Made by a program: the position numbers and the translations under genes. A stretch of 9,797 bases of DNA, from the NCBI GenBank assembly GCA_964634755.1, contig CAZWJH010000085.1, forward strand, positions 1-9,797, written 5' to 3'. Below the pieces are notes generated by a model. It did not search any database. It was given only the letters and a program-made list of their open reading frames with translations, and was not told the DNA's origin. The stretch's first letter is position 1; every line of letters starts with the position of its first letter. The DNA is from JALXDT01 sp964634755 (lineage in GTDB: Bacteria > Acidobacteriota > Aminicenantia > JAMOAD01). This document shows positions 1 to 7,173 of this stretch, one piece after another.

Positions 1-759
1 ATACTTGATTTTATTACCCTTTTCAAGCACAAAATTTTTCGGGACAGTAATGTTTCCTTCTCTCTTAATTTTTAAACCTCTATCAAGTCTGTCTGTGATT
101 ATTCCGTCTAAGGATTTTTTTAGTAATTTTTTTAACTTTTTTTCAGAATTTACTGTCCATACAAATACAGGAATTTTAAGATGCTTCATTCTTTGAAAAA
201 AGAGAAGTTTAGTGGTTGAATAATGGGCAATAACAAAGTCTGCTTTTACTTTTTTAAGCTTTTTTTCCGGAAAAAAACTAAAAAATTTTTTTATTATATT
301 TTTATTTTTATCTATTAATAATCCTGTTTTTACTTCCGGAGCAAGTCCCTTTACTTTTAAAAGAGTCTCTTCGGAAAAAGATGATATAAAAAAATCCTTA
401 GGGAAAAGATACTTTTTCACAATTTTAAGAATTTTTTCCTCATCTCCCTCTTCTTTAATTTCTATGTCAAATTTTAACTTGTTTTTATATTTTGATAGAA
501 TGTCTTCAAGTGTTTCAATCTCTTTTCTTTTTTCCTTGATTTCAATGAAGCTCATTGAAGAGACGGGTTCCCCATCTATATTTTCATCATGAAAGGCAAT
601 GAATTTTTCATCCTTCGTTTTTCTTACATCCAATTCAACCCATTCGCCTCCTAAATCAAGTGTTTTATCAAAAGCTTCATAACTGTTTTCTGTTGAAGTT
701 AGGCCTCTTGTCCCTCTGTGAGCTATGATTAATTTTTCCTTATTCAATGAAGATTTCAT
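1..759 (-). CDS. Glycerophosphodiester phosphodiesterase (GDPD family), 3' end beyond window
   Basis: Hydrolyses glycerophosphodiesters to glycerol-3-phosphate and an alcohol. I translated it by hand: 253 residues run open from the ATG at 759-757 to base 1, so the C-terminus is missing. Metal and catalytic motifs are in order: AHRG (H14, R15), the TEN box (E24, N25), ELDV (E42, D44), FHDE (H57), DIEIK (E100, K102), W201, and the closing DGIITD at 218-223. H14 and H57 are the usual acid/base pair of the family. There is no signal peptide or membrane segment, so it is probably cytoplasmic. The start lies 20 bp inside the transporter gene upstream, without a clear Shine-Dalgarno, which suggests translational coupling. 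At least 30 residues follow the DGIITD motif, more than in many small GDPDs, so the tail may carry something extra. Family is confident; substrate is unknown. Confidence 0.9.
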   Translation of the reverse strand, partial: MKSSLNKEKLIIAHRGTRGLTSTENSYEAFDKTLDLGGEWVELDVRKTKDEKFIAFHDENIDGEPVSSMSFIEIKEKRKEIETLEDILSKYKNKLKFDIEIKEEGDEEKILKIVKKYLFPKDFFISSFSEETLLKVKGLAPEVKTGLLIDKNKNIIKKFFSFFPEKKLKKVKADFVIAHYSTTKLLFFQRMKHLKIPVFVWTVNSEKKLKKLLKKSLDGIITDRLDRGLKIKREGNITVPKNFVLEKGNKIKY

Positions 760-1648
760 CTTTTATATTTTCGAGTTGATTTTGCTTTTTAAGATTTGAA
801 AATATGAAGAGAATCAGGGAAGCCCATATAAAGGAAAAGCTAATAAAGTGAATTATTCCAAATCTTTCTTTTAAAATAAAAACCCCTACTATCAAGTTCA
901 AGGATGGGGATATGTATTGGAAGAAGCCAACATAAGAAAGCTTAATTAATTTTACCCCAGCTGAGAAAAGGTAAATCGGAATAGCTGTAAGTATTCCTCC
1001 GATAATGAGTAGCGTAAAATAATATATAGAGTTAAATGGAATTACCTGCATTTGTTTTACTCTGAATATTATTAAAAGGTAAAGGATAAATGGTAGAATG
1101 AACAATGTTTCAAGGTTTAAGCTTACAAGAGAATCTATTTTTGAGACCTTTTTTGTTAAACCGTAAAATCCGAATAAAAGCATTAGTCCTATCGCCACCC
1201 AAGGTACCTTTCCATAGCCTATTATCATTACCAGAACACCGATAATGGCTAAGAAAAATGCAAAAATCTGGACTTTATTTAATTTTTCCTTTAAAAAAAA
1301 CATTCCCAAAATTATACTGAAAATAGGGTTTATATAATATCCCATGCTTGCTTCAATCACCTTTCCATGTGTCACAGCCCAGACATACAAGAACCAGTTA
1401 AATCCGAGAAGGAAAGAGGAAGCAGCTATGAGTTTTAATTTCTCTTTTTCCTTTAAAACTTTTTTTACCTGCCCTGTGTTTCTTTTAAGAAAATTGATGA
1501 ATAAAAAGAATAAAAAGGCCCATAAAACTCTGTGAGCTAAAATTTCAGCTGAATTTATCTTTTTTAAAAGATTCCAGAATAGGGGTAAAACTCCCCAAAT
1601 TATATAAGCTGAGGTAACATAAATTGCTCCGAGTGTCTCTTTTCTCAT
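740..1648 (-). CDS. rarD: RarD-type EamA/DMT superfamily transporter
   Basis: Inner-membrane permease of the drug/metabolite transporter superfamily, RarD branch. The 302-residue length is normal for the family. The N-terminus reads as RarD: an AYIIWGVLPLFW segment at about residues 14-25 followed by AEILAHRVLW at 34-43. Around ten hydrophobic helices fill the protein in two homologous EamA halves, and it ends in a short charged tail. The substrate of RarD proteins is unsettled; the name comes from a chloramphenicol phenotype. The ATG follows the DDAH stop after only 3 bp, with no clear Shine-Dalgarno, so translation probably depends on ribosomes finishing DDAH. Its last 20 bp overlap the downstream phosphodiesterase gene. 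The context (DDAH and a phosphodiesterase) would allow export of an amino-acid-like product, but that is only inference. Confidence 0.88.
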   Translation of the reverse strand: MRKETLGAIYVTSAYIIWGVLPLFWNLLKKINSAEILAHRVLWAFLFFLFINFLKRNTGQVKKVLKEKEKLKLIAASSFLLGFNWFLYVWAVTHGKVIEASMGYYINPIFSIILGMFFLKEKLNKVQIFAFFLAIIGVLVMIIGYGKVPWVAIGLMLLFGFYGLTKKVSKIDSLVSLNLETLFILPFILYLLIIFRVKQMQVIPFNSIYYFTLLIIGGILTAIPIYLFSAGVKLIKLSYVGFFQYISPSLNLIVGVFILKERFGIIHFISFSFIWASLILFIFSNLKKQNQLENIKDEIFIE

Positions 1649-1651
1649 TTT

Positions 1652-2416
1652 TCAGAATCTTAAGGAGAGACAGCTTAAACCACCATCTATCTTTCTAAAT
1701 TCTGACATATCAAGCTCTATTAATTTAAAACTTTCATCCTCAAGTTTCCTCTTTGTTCTGGGAAATCCTTTTGCAATAAAGAGAGTTCCATTTACCATAA
1801 TACTGTTTGCAACATAATCTTCCTCATCAGGAACAAAAATCTTTTTATATTCATTAAATATTGAATTTTCCTTTAATTCTCCGGCAATCAAAAGAGTATT
1901 ATTTCCTAAATATGTAATTCCTGTTTTTAAATGAAGATATTTTTTTAATTGTATAAAAAATGCATTATATCCAAGATTTTCAAGAATTTGTTTTATTTGT
2001 TCGGCTCCATCCCTGTTCGTTCTTTTTGATAGTCCTATGTAAAATTTGTTATCCACTCTTAGAACGTCTCCTCCGTCCAGTGTTCCCGGAGCTTTTATGT
2101 AATATAAATTTGAGTAAAAATTTTTAAGTACATTTTCAATTGCGTGAATTTCTCCCTTTCTTGTCTCTGCACCGGGGTTTGTAATTATTGCTGCTTTTTC
2201 TGTTACTATTGCTGTGTCTTCGACAAAGCATGAATCAGGAAATTTTTCGTCAGGCTCTAAAACAATTGCCTTTACACCTAAGTTTTTAAAAGCATTGATG
2301 TATTCATCATGTTGTGTTAAAGCAAGTTCATAATCCGGTTTTCCTAAGTTTTGAGTGGTTAATCCATTAACAAAGGTTTTCGCCGGTCTTTTGAAAATTG
2401 CATTTTTGAATCTCAT
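1652..2416 (-). CDS. N(G),N(G)-dimethylarginine dimethylaminohydrolase (DDAH)
   Basis: Cytoplasmic hydrolase of the guanidino-modifying superfamily; DDAH converts mono- or dimethylarginine to citrulline plus methyl- or dimethylamine. I place the start at the ATG at 2416-2414, giving 254 residues, because it opens with the family N-terminus (MRFKNAIFKRP), has an AAAGGA Shine-Dalgarno about 8 bp upstream, and overlaps the previous stop as ATGA. The frame stays open to 2548, but those 44 extra residues lie inside the methyltransferase gene. Visible motifs: NLGKPDY (23-29), FPDSCFVED (59-67), R86, the LDGGDV loop with D114, R132, H162, and GGLSC with the nucleophile C249 near the C-terminus. By hand alignment these match the Cys249-His162 pair of the Pseudomonas enzyme, with Asp where I recall Glu114 there. 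A related amidinohydrolase specificity (arginine, for example) cannot be excluded. Confidence 0.9.
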   Translation of the reverse strand: MRFKNAIFKRPAKTFVNGLTTQNLGKPDYELALTQHDEYINAFKNLGVKAIVLEPDEKFPDSCFVEDTAIVTEKAAIITNPGAETRKGEIHAIENVLKNFYSNLYYIKAPGTLDGGDVLRVDNKFYIGLSKRTNRDGAEQIKQILENLGYNAFFIQLKKYLHLKTGITYLGNNTLLIAGELKENSIFNEYKKIFVPDEEDYVANSIMVNGTLFIAKGFPRTKRKLEDESFKLIELDMSEFRKIDGGLSCLSLRF

Positions 2417-3099
2417 TTTTTTATCCTTTTGCATAGGTTTATTATAATCCAGAAAATTAATAAAATGATTACTATAAAAACAAGAGATAATTTTGGCTTG
2501 CAAAAATTGCATAATCTTTCTGTTAAAAAAGAGAATGCAACAACCCATATGAAAATTGTGTCTTTTTCACGAAAAATGGCTTTTTTCAAGTCATATTTTT
2601 CTTCAGGAAATTTTATTTTAAACTTTTTTGGGATAAAGCGCGGTACATCTTTTAAAAATTTTTCATAATCTTTTCCAAATTTTTTTCTTAGAAAATTCTC
2701 TTCGGCAATTACTATATAATAATAGTAAACCCAGAATATAAGAGCGCCAAGAAGTATCATAAAAAGGTTTTCTGAGAATAGAAGGAATCCGAAAAATATG
2801 AGAAAATTTCCTATGTAAAGGGGATTTCTTACAATTGAGTATAATCCATAGTTAACAAGAGTTGATGCCTCTATTGTCATTCCACGTCCGCTTGTTTTCT
2901 CCTTTGCAAAACCGGCAACAAACATTCTGATTATTTCTCCTAAAATTGAGATTAAAATTCCTAATATTTTTAATGTATTTGATTTCAGTGGAATCGGGGC
3001 TGATCCGAAAACCAAAAGCAAAATAATAAATGGAACTGGCAAAATCCCTCTGTGTTTAAAAAGAAAATTTCCTATCTTTACTTTTCTGTTATCTCTCAT
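2413..3099 (-). CDS. Isoprenylcysteine carboxyl methyltransferase-like integral membrane protein
   Basis: Multispan membrane methyltransferase of the ICMT/PEMT type, expected to use S-adenosylmethionine on a lipid or other membrane-embedded substrate. It has 228 residues. The core signature is intact: R91-N92-P93-x-Y95-x-G97 (RNPLYIG), then two close hydrophobic helices (about 97-131), then AEENFLRKKFG with E133-E134, and a DYEKFL..VPRFIP tail at 144-157. N-terminal helices lie at about 19-34 and 43-63, and two more at the C-terminus (about 181-193 and 204-223) make it somewhat longer than minimal members. Bacterial relatives do not prenylate proteins, so the true substrate is open; phospholipid or polyketide-like acceptors are known for the superfamily. 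It is the first gene of a four-gene operon and ends in a 4-bp ATGA overlap with DDAH. No clear Shine-Dalgarno precedes the ATG. Confidence 0.82.
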   Translation of the reverse strand: MRDNRKVKIGNFLFKHRGILPVPFIILLLVFGSAPIPLKSNTLKILGILISILGEIIRMFVAGFAKEKTSGRGMTIEASTLVNYGLYSIVRNPLYIGNFLIFFGFLLFSENLFMILLGALIFWVYYYYIVIAEENFLRKKFGKDYEKFLKDVPRFIPKKFKIKFPEEKYDLKKAIFREKDTIFIWVVAFSFLTERLCNFCKPKLSLVFIVIILLIFWIIINLCKRIKK

Positions 3100-3109
3100 T
3101 TCAGAATAG

Positions 3110-3138
3110 AGTATAACATTAATTTTTTTTCATATAAA
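3110..3138 (-). promoter_or_regulatory. Candidate sigma-70-like promoter for the methyltransferase-DDAH operon
   Basis: On the minus strand, TATACT (3115-3110, five of six to TATAAT) follows TTTATA (3138-3133, four of six to TTGACA) after 17 bp. Transcription would start only a few bases before the ATG at 3099, so the leader would be very short, consistent with no Shine-Dalgarno being visible there. In sequence this AT-rich such boxes occur easily by chance, so this is a weak call. Confidence 0.3.
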
Positions 3139-3177
3139 TACAATTATACTTAGATTTTTAAATAGGGAAAAAGAACT

Positions 3178-3267
3178 CTGAGAAGGCGAACAGCAGAAAA
3201 CCTTTTATAACAAGACACAGAAAAAGTTGCTACTCGTTTTAAGGATTATCTTTGCGTCGCCGGTCAG
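3178..3267. other. GC-richer nested inverted repeat: possible structured RNA or terminator
   Basis: The segment stands out from AT-rich surroundings by its GC-containing stretches and has nested complementary arms: CTGA (3178-3181) with TCAG (3264-3267), GGCGA (3185-3189) with TCGCC (3257-3261), and CCTT (3201-3204) with AAGG (3241-3244). The internal loops between the second and third stems are 11 and 12 nt, nearly symmetric. It starts at the stop codon of the 82-residue gene and precedes the methyltransferase operon. Read on the minus strand, a T-rich stretch follows the outer arm shortly after, so a Bat-operon terminator is one option. A cis-regulatory or small RNA is another. The short arms make the fold tentative. 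Confidence 0.35.
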
Positions 3268-3512
3268 TTTTCTTCTTTTTCCTCTTTTGCGATGAAAAAT
3301 TCAAAAGCAGAGATAGTAGCGGAAATCTTAATCTCTTCAGCAACACTTCTTCCTGCCCATGAATTATCCTGATTAATATACATTGTCTCTAACTCTCCCT
3401 TTATTCTTTTCAGGGAAAAATTAGGATCTCTTTCTTTTCTGAATTCCAGCTTGGCTAATACACTTTCATAAATTTCCCTGAAAAGCTTATCTTCCCAATC
3501 CTTTATCTCCAT
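3264..3512 (-). CDS. Small conserved-looking protein of the bat operon, function unknown
   Basis: I do not recognise the family. The 82-residue product is soluble, has no signal peptide or membrane segment, and looks mostly alpha-helical and charged. It runs from an amphipathic N-terminal helix (about 1-27), through LKRIKGELETMY (34-45) and a central DNSWAGRS stretch, to a second helix EEIKISATISAFEFFIAK and an acidic Lys/Glu tail. The W-x-G-R turn followed by an alanine/serine-rich helix looks like a conserved core, but I cannot tie it to a named domain. The gene is almost certainly real: its ATG directly follows the BatD stop (TAAATG), and the end of batD supplies a GAGAAAGGA Shine-Dalgarno. 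That points to translational coupling and a role linked to the Bat complex, presumably on the cytoplasmic side. Confidence 0.75.
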   Translation of the reverse strand: MEIKDWEDKLFREIYESVLAKLEFRKERDPNFSLKRIKGELETMYINQDNSWAGRSVAEEIKISATISAFEFFIAKEEKEEN

Positions 3513-5288
3513 TTATCCTTTCTCCATTATATCTATTAATTTCCCAATCTCATCAATAATTTCCTTAATATTTGCTCTTTTTTCAGGGGAGAATTTTGCT
3601 CTTTCAATATGGCCAAAAATATTTTTCACTTTGCTTGAAAGCTCATCTCCCTTCTCTTTTTTTATTATTTCAGTAAGTTTTTCCACTGTAATGGCAGAAT
3701 TCTCTATATTTAATTTGTTAATCAGATAATCAAATAAAAAATTGTAAGCGAAAGCGAAAAATTCCTTTTCCTCTATCTTTTTTGCTTTTTTCTTCCACTT
3801 TCTTGCTCTTTTTGAAGCAAGAATATTTCTTTTGAGTTGCTGGTTTTTTTCAACTTTTCTTTCTCTTATGAGAACGGCTATTTTTATTAAAAACATAATA
3901 ATTGAAAGTGAGAAAATTGCCCAGAACCATCCTTTGTTGTAAACAGGTTTGAATTTTCCTTTAATTTTGTTTGCTGGTTTTAAAAAGTAGATGTCTCCTG
4001 TTTTGATTTTTATTAGCTCTCCCTTTTCCGAAGGTATGTAAATATAATTATCTGATTTTAAAACTTTCATTTTTATCTTCTTGGTCTTAAGTGTTATGTA
4101 TTTTTCTTCGGTTATATCAAAATAAGTTATGGAAATTTCCGGAATCTCAAGATCTCCCGAAACTTTTGGAATTATCAAATATTTAAAACTTATTCCGGCT
4201 GGTAATTCTTTCACCTCAGGCTCATAAATCTCAAACAAATCGGATTTTTTGAATGTGGGGGCTTTTACCAGATCCTTAAATATTTTCCCCTGAAGGGTTA
4301 AGGTATATGTTATTCCCTCTCCTGCTTTTACCTCTTTTTTACTTATTGAGCTTTTTATTTTTAAAGAATTTGAAACAATTCCGGAAAAATTTTTCCCTTT
4401 TAGCGGGGGAAGCGGTTTAACCTTTATAGTCTTTTTCTCTGGCAGCAATATTACTCTTTGAGGAACAAAGCTTTTTCCAAATCCGAAGAAATCATCTTCA
4501 AAAAAATTATCGGGTTTACTTATAATTCCCTCAAGTGTAAAGAGTGGTAATTTTAAAACACCGCTTTTTGAAACCGCGATTTCATATTTAAACAAAAGAA
4601 TTTTTCTATATCTTTTTCCATTGATTGTTTTTATGGAACTTATTATATCCTGAGGCCTTTGCTTGAAAATATCATAAAGGGAATGAATAAAAAAGTTGTT
4701 CGGATTTTCTTTGCCTCTTAGGTTTATGTTGGATATTTTGAGGTTGGCTTTAACATAGAGGGAAAAAGATAGGGTGAATGGCTCAAATTCATATACTTTT
4801 TGTTTTGAGATATCAGTGCTTATAAAATAAGCCTTTTCTAATCTATTGTTTAATCCTCTGTTTCCCCCTCCCACAGAGATTTCAACAGGGTTTGAGAAAT
4901 ATGCTTTATTGTTTACGATTACTTTTATTCTTGGAATTTTTATTTTCTTTTTATCTCCTAAATATACCAATTGAAAAAATATTTTCAGAATGTCTGAACT
5001 TGACATTTTACCATTTATAAAGGAATAAGAATGACTTGATGAAGTGTATGTGTTCAGAATTTTTAGCCCTTTAATTTTTGGAAATCTAATATCAGAAGGG
5101 TTTGTTTTTAATTTTTCATTTTTTGCCTCTATTGTTAGTATAAAGGAAAAGGATTCTCCTGAGTTAACGAACTCTCTGTTTATATCTGCTGTAATTATGA
5201 TTTCTGAAAATAAGTTTGTTCCGAGAAGATAGAGAATTATTATAAAGGTTAAGAATTTACCAATCCTTTTCGCTTTGTTTTTTTCCAT
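3513..5288 (-). CDS. batD: BatD family protein
   Basis: Periplasm-facing partner of VWA/TPR proteins in Bat (aerotolerance-associated) operons; its molecular role is not established. The 591 residues comprise a signal/anchor helix at about 11-29, a long beta-rich region with immunoglobulin-like repeats (about 30-410), a single transmembrane helix at about 453-475, and a very basic stretch (about 476-508) leading into a helical cytoplasmic tail to the end. Family hallmarks include EFVNSGESFSFILTIEA near residue 40 and a second copy of that pattern, ISKKEVKAGEGITYTLTLQG, at about 315-334, after the typical FSGIVSNSLKIKSSI lead-in. An AGGAG Shine-Dalgarno sits about 8 bp before the ATG. The start overlaps the upstream VWA-TPR gene by 32 bp, and the stop abuts the 82-residue gene. 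Length and architecture are normal for BatD. Confidence 0.9.
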   Translation of the reverse strand: MEKNKAKRIGKFLTFIIILYLLGTNLFSEIIITADINREFVNSGESFSFILTIEAKNEKLKTNPSDIRFPKIKGLKILNTYTSSSHSYSFINGKMSSSDILKIFFQLVYLGDKKKIKIPRIKVIVNNKAYFSNPVEISVGGGNRGLNNRLEKAYFISTDISKQKVYEFEPFTLSFSLYVKANLKISNINLRGKENPNNFFIHSLYDIFKQRPQDIISSIKTINGKRYRKILLFKYEIAVSKSGVLKLPLFTLEGIISKPDNFFEDDFFGFGKSFVPQRVILLPEKKTIKVKPLPPLKGKNFSGIVSNSLKIKSSISKKEVKAGEGITYTLTLQGKIFKDLVKAPTFKKSDLFEIYEPEVKELPAGISFKYLIIPKVSGDLEIPEISITYFDITEEKYITLKTKKIKMKVLKSDNYIYIPSEKGELIKIKTGDIYFLKPANKIKGKFKPVYNKGWFWAIFSLSIIMFLIKIAVLIRERKVEKNQQLKRNILASKRARKWKKKAKKIEEKEFFAFAYNFLFDYLINKLNIENSAITVEKLTEIIKKEKGDELSSKVKNIFGHIERAKFSPEKRANIKEIIDEIGKLIDIMEKG

Positions 5289-6933
5289 GTTTTTTTCTCC
5301 TGTTTAAAGCTTTCATCATCTTATCTCTTCTCTTTGTCTCCTTTTTCTTTAAGTTTTCGAGTAGATTGTTCAAAAGCTCTTTTTTCAGGTTTTCCTGTTC
5401 CTTTTTTTCACTTTTTTTTGTTTTATCTTTATTTTTCTTTTTTGGGGATTTATTATTATTGTTTTTCTTATTTTCTTTATTCTTTTGGTTTTTTGATGAT
5501 TGTTTTTGTTTTTTATTTTGTTTTTGTCTTTTGAGCTTTTTTAGCGCAATTTCCAGATTATTTTTTGCTTTCTTAAAATTTGGATCTATTTTTAAGGAAT
5601 TAATATAATTTTTAACGGCTTTTCCAAGCTCTCCTTTATTATAGTAAAGATTTCCAAGATTATAATATGAAAATTTCCTTATTTCCTTGTTTTTGCTTTC
5701 TATTCCGCTTCTAAAATACTTTTCCGCCTCTTTACATTTTTTTAATTTGTAAAGAGAATCTCCTATATTAAAATCCAACTTTTTATCATAATACGCATAC
5801 TCTTTTGCTTTTTGAAACTGGGATAAAGCTCCTCCGAATTTTTTTTCTTTATACTTCTTTATACCTTTTTTATTATAGTGATTTCCCTTGTCTATAATAG
5901 TGAAATTAAGGTTAAAAGTTAAAATGACTAAGAAAATGATAACTTTTTTTACCTCTTTTTTACCGATAGGTAAGGAAAATGAAAATAAAAGAAATAAAAA
6001 GCCTATAAATGCAAAGTAATAATATTTTTCCTTGTAATCTACCACAGAAACATTTATTCCTTTTTCTGAAGATATCCCCTGAGATTTTATAGCTTGTTTT
6101 ATACTTTTATATATATCGGATGATAGATAAAATTTCCCCCCGCTTTCTTCAGCAAGTTTTTTTAAAAATTCGGGGTTTAGTTTTGAAATAACATAATTGC
6201 CATCTTTATCTTTCTTGAAGCCTATTATTTCCCCCTTTTTATCCAAGATGGGAATTCTTGCTCCTCTCGGAGTCCCAACTCCTATTATAAAAATTTTAAT
6301 TCCACTGTCTTTAGCTATTTTCAAAGATTCTCTTAGATTTCCCTCCGTGTCTTCTCCGTCTGAAATGATTATAAGTTTTCTTTTTGTCTCTCTACTTTTA
6401 AAAAGGAGGGATACGAGAGATAATAAGTCTTTGAAGTTTGTCCCTTGAATTGAGACTGTGGTTGGAGTTAGATTTTTTACATTGTACTTTACAAATTTAT
6501 AATCAAGAGTCAAAGGAACAATAACCTTGCTTTCTCCAGCAAAAGCTATTAAGCTGATAAACCCTCCATAATAATCGTCTAAAATTTTGCTCAATGCATT
6601 TTTTGCTCTTTCTAATCGGGAAGGAGTAAGATCTTGCGATAGCATGGAGTTTGAAACATCTACTGCAAAAATTGTATCAGTCCCCTTTAGTTTTACTGTT
6701 TTTTCTTTAACCCCCCATTGTGGTTTCATTAATGCTATTATGATAAATAGTAAGCCTATGTAAAAAAGCAGATTTCTTATGAAAATTAATTTTGAATTTT
6801 TTTCGACCATCAGAGAAAGTTTCCTGAATTTGTTTAATTTTTTTATTGTCTTTTTTTTGAAAAAAAATGAGGTAATTATAAAAATTAAAAGGACAAATAC
6901 CCAAAGGCCATTATAAATATTTCCCCAATGCAT
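5257..6933 (-). CDS. batB: VWA-TPR fusion protein of the bat operon (BatB-BatC type)
   Basis: Inner-membrane protein joining a von Willebrand A domain (BatA/BatB type) to a TPR domain (BatC type) in 558 residues. Helices at about 7-26 and 51-68 enclose a Lys-rich cytoplasmic loop. The VWA domain (about 86-275) has a complete metal-ion-dependent adhesion site: D92-x-S94-x-S96, T165 and D192 (in SDGED). Helices at about 304-322 and 329-347 flank a basic loop and return the chain to the periplasm. TPR-like repeats follow (about 352-465; YYNLGNLYYNKGELGKAVKNY is clearest). A low-complexity Lys/Asn/Gln stretch (about 466-515) follows, and the protein ends in KDW, as I recall from BatC proteins. 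Positive-inside reasoning puts VWA and TPR both in the periplasm beside the BatD repeats. It is first in its operon; no moxR, DUF58 or separate batA is in the window. The Shine-Dalgarno is weak (AAGAA). Confidence 0.92.
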   Translation of the reverse strand: MHWGNIYNGLWVFVLLIFIITSFFFKKKTIKKLNKFRKLSLMVEKNSKLIFIRNLLFYIGLLFIIIALMKPQWGVKEKTVKLKGTDTIFAVDVSNSMLSQDLTPSRLERAKNALSKILDDYYGGFISLIAFAGESKVIVPLTLDYKFVKYNVKNLTPTTVSIQGTNFKDLLSLVSLLFKSRETKRKLIIISDGEDTEGNLRESLKIAKDSGIKIFIIGVGTPRGARIPILDKKGEIIGFKKDKDGNYVISKLNPEFLKKLAEESGGKFYLSSDIYKSIKQAIKSQGISSEKGINVSVVDYKEKYYYFAFIGFLFLLFSFSLPIGKKEVKKVIIFLVILTFNLNFTIIDKGNHYNKKGIKKYKEKKFGGALSQFQKAKEYAYYDKKLDFNIGDSLYKLKKCKEAEKYFRSGIESKNKEIRKFSYYNLGNLYYNKGELGKAVKNYINSLKIDPNFKKAKNNLEIALKKLKRQKQNKKQKQSSKNQKNKENKKNNNNKSPKKKNKDKTKKSEKKEQENLKKELLNNLLENLKKKETKRRDKMMKALNRRKKHGKKQSEKDW

Positions 6934-6939
6934 TTCTTA

Positions 6940-6958
6940 TTTTATCATACTGATAAAA
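6940..6958. promoter_or_regulatory. Perfect 8-bp palindrome 6 bp before the batB start, operator-like
   Basis: TTTTATCA-TAC-TGATAAAA on the plus strand: two perfectly complementary 8-bp arms with a 3-bp spacer. It ends 6 bp before the VWA-TPR start codon and covers the only promoter -10-like sequence there (TATGAT, minus strand). A dimeric repressor site for the bat operon is the natural reading; a small hairpin hiding the start region of the mRNA is the alternative. The arms are almost pure A/T, so chance is a real possibility. Confidence 0.35.
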
Positions 6959-7080
6959 AAAAATATCAAATCAAACTTTTTAATTTTTTATTTCAGCTCT
7001 CTTTTTTTCGGAAGCATTCTATCAGATATTTTAGATATTTCATTAAATTAAAATAAAACTTCTTATCTTTATTAATTGTA

Positions 7081-7111
7081 TGACATAATATTTTGTAACT
7101 TTTTATGACAT
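7081..7111. repeat. Two TGACAT boxes 25 bp apart (copy A)
   Basis: On the plus strand TGACAT occurs at 7081-7086 and 7106-7111, a 25-bp period, with TTGTA at 7093-7097 between them. The same arrangement (TGACAT-N6-TTGTA-N8-TGACAT) occurs on the minus strand at 9792-9762. The two copies lie on either side of the receptor gene, both pointing inward. No function is known to me. Confidence 0.4.
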
Positions 7112-7173
7112 TTTATTTTATAACTGCAGCTATTATTAAAGGGATTAACTTAATAGATAAAAGATTACTCCTG

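Noticed and set aside
2417..2548. Longer DDAH reading frame with a 44-residue N-terminal extension
   Set aside because: The extension overlaps the methyltransferase gene, has no family similarity, and a good Shine-Dalgarno plus the family N-terminus mark the ATG at 2416.
3185..3261. tRNA gene
   Set aside because: The size and end pairing are tRNA-like, but there is no T-loop GTTCRA in the right place, no D-arm and no anticodon stem on either strand.
3178..3267. Standard c-di-GMP-I (GEMM) riboswitch on the minus strand
   Set aside because: Only GACGCAAAG and GTAGC match; the upstream AAACC strand, GAAA-capped hairpin and the pairing around GTAGC are missing, and the region upstream of the match is coding.
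5334..5608. Plus-strand Phe-rich open frames opposite the end of the VWA-TPR gene
   Set aside because: They are the antisense shadow of the Lys/Asn-rich low-complexity tail; poly-Phe composition and lack of any ribosome binding site argue against genes.
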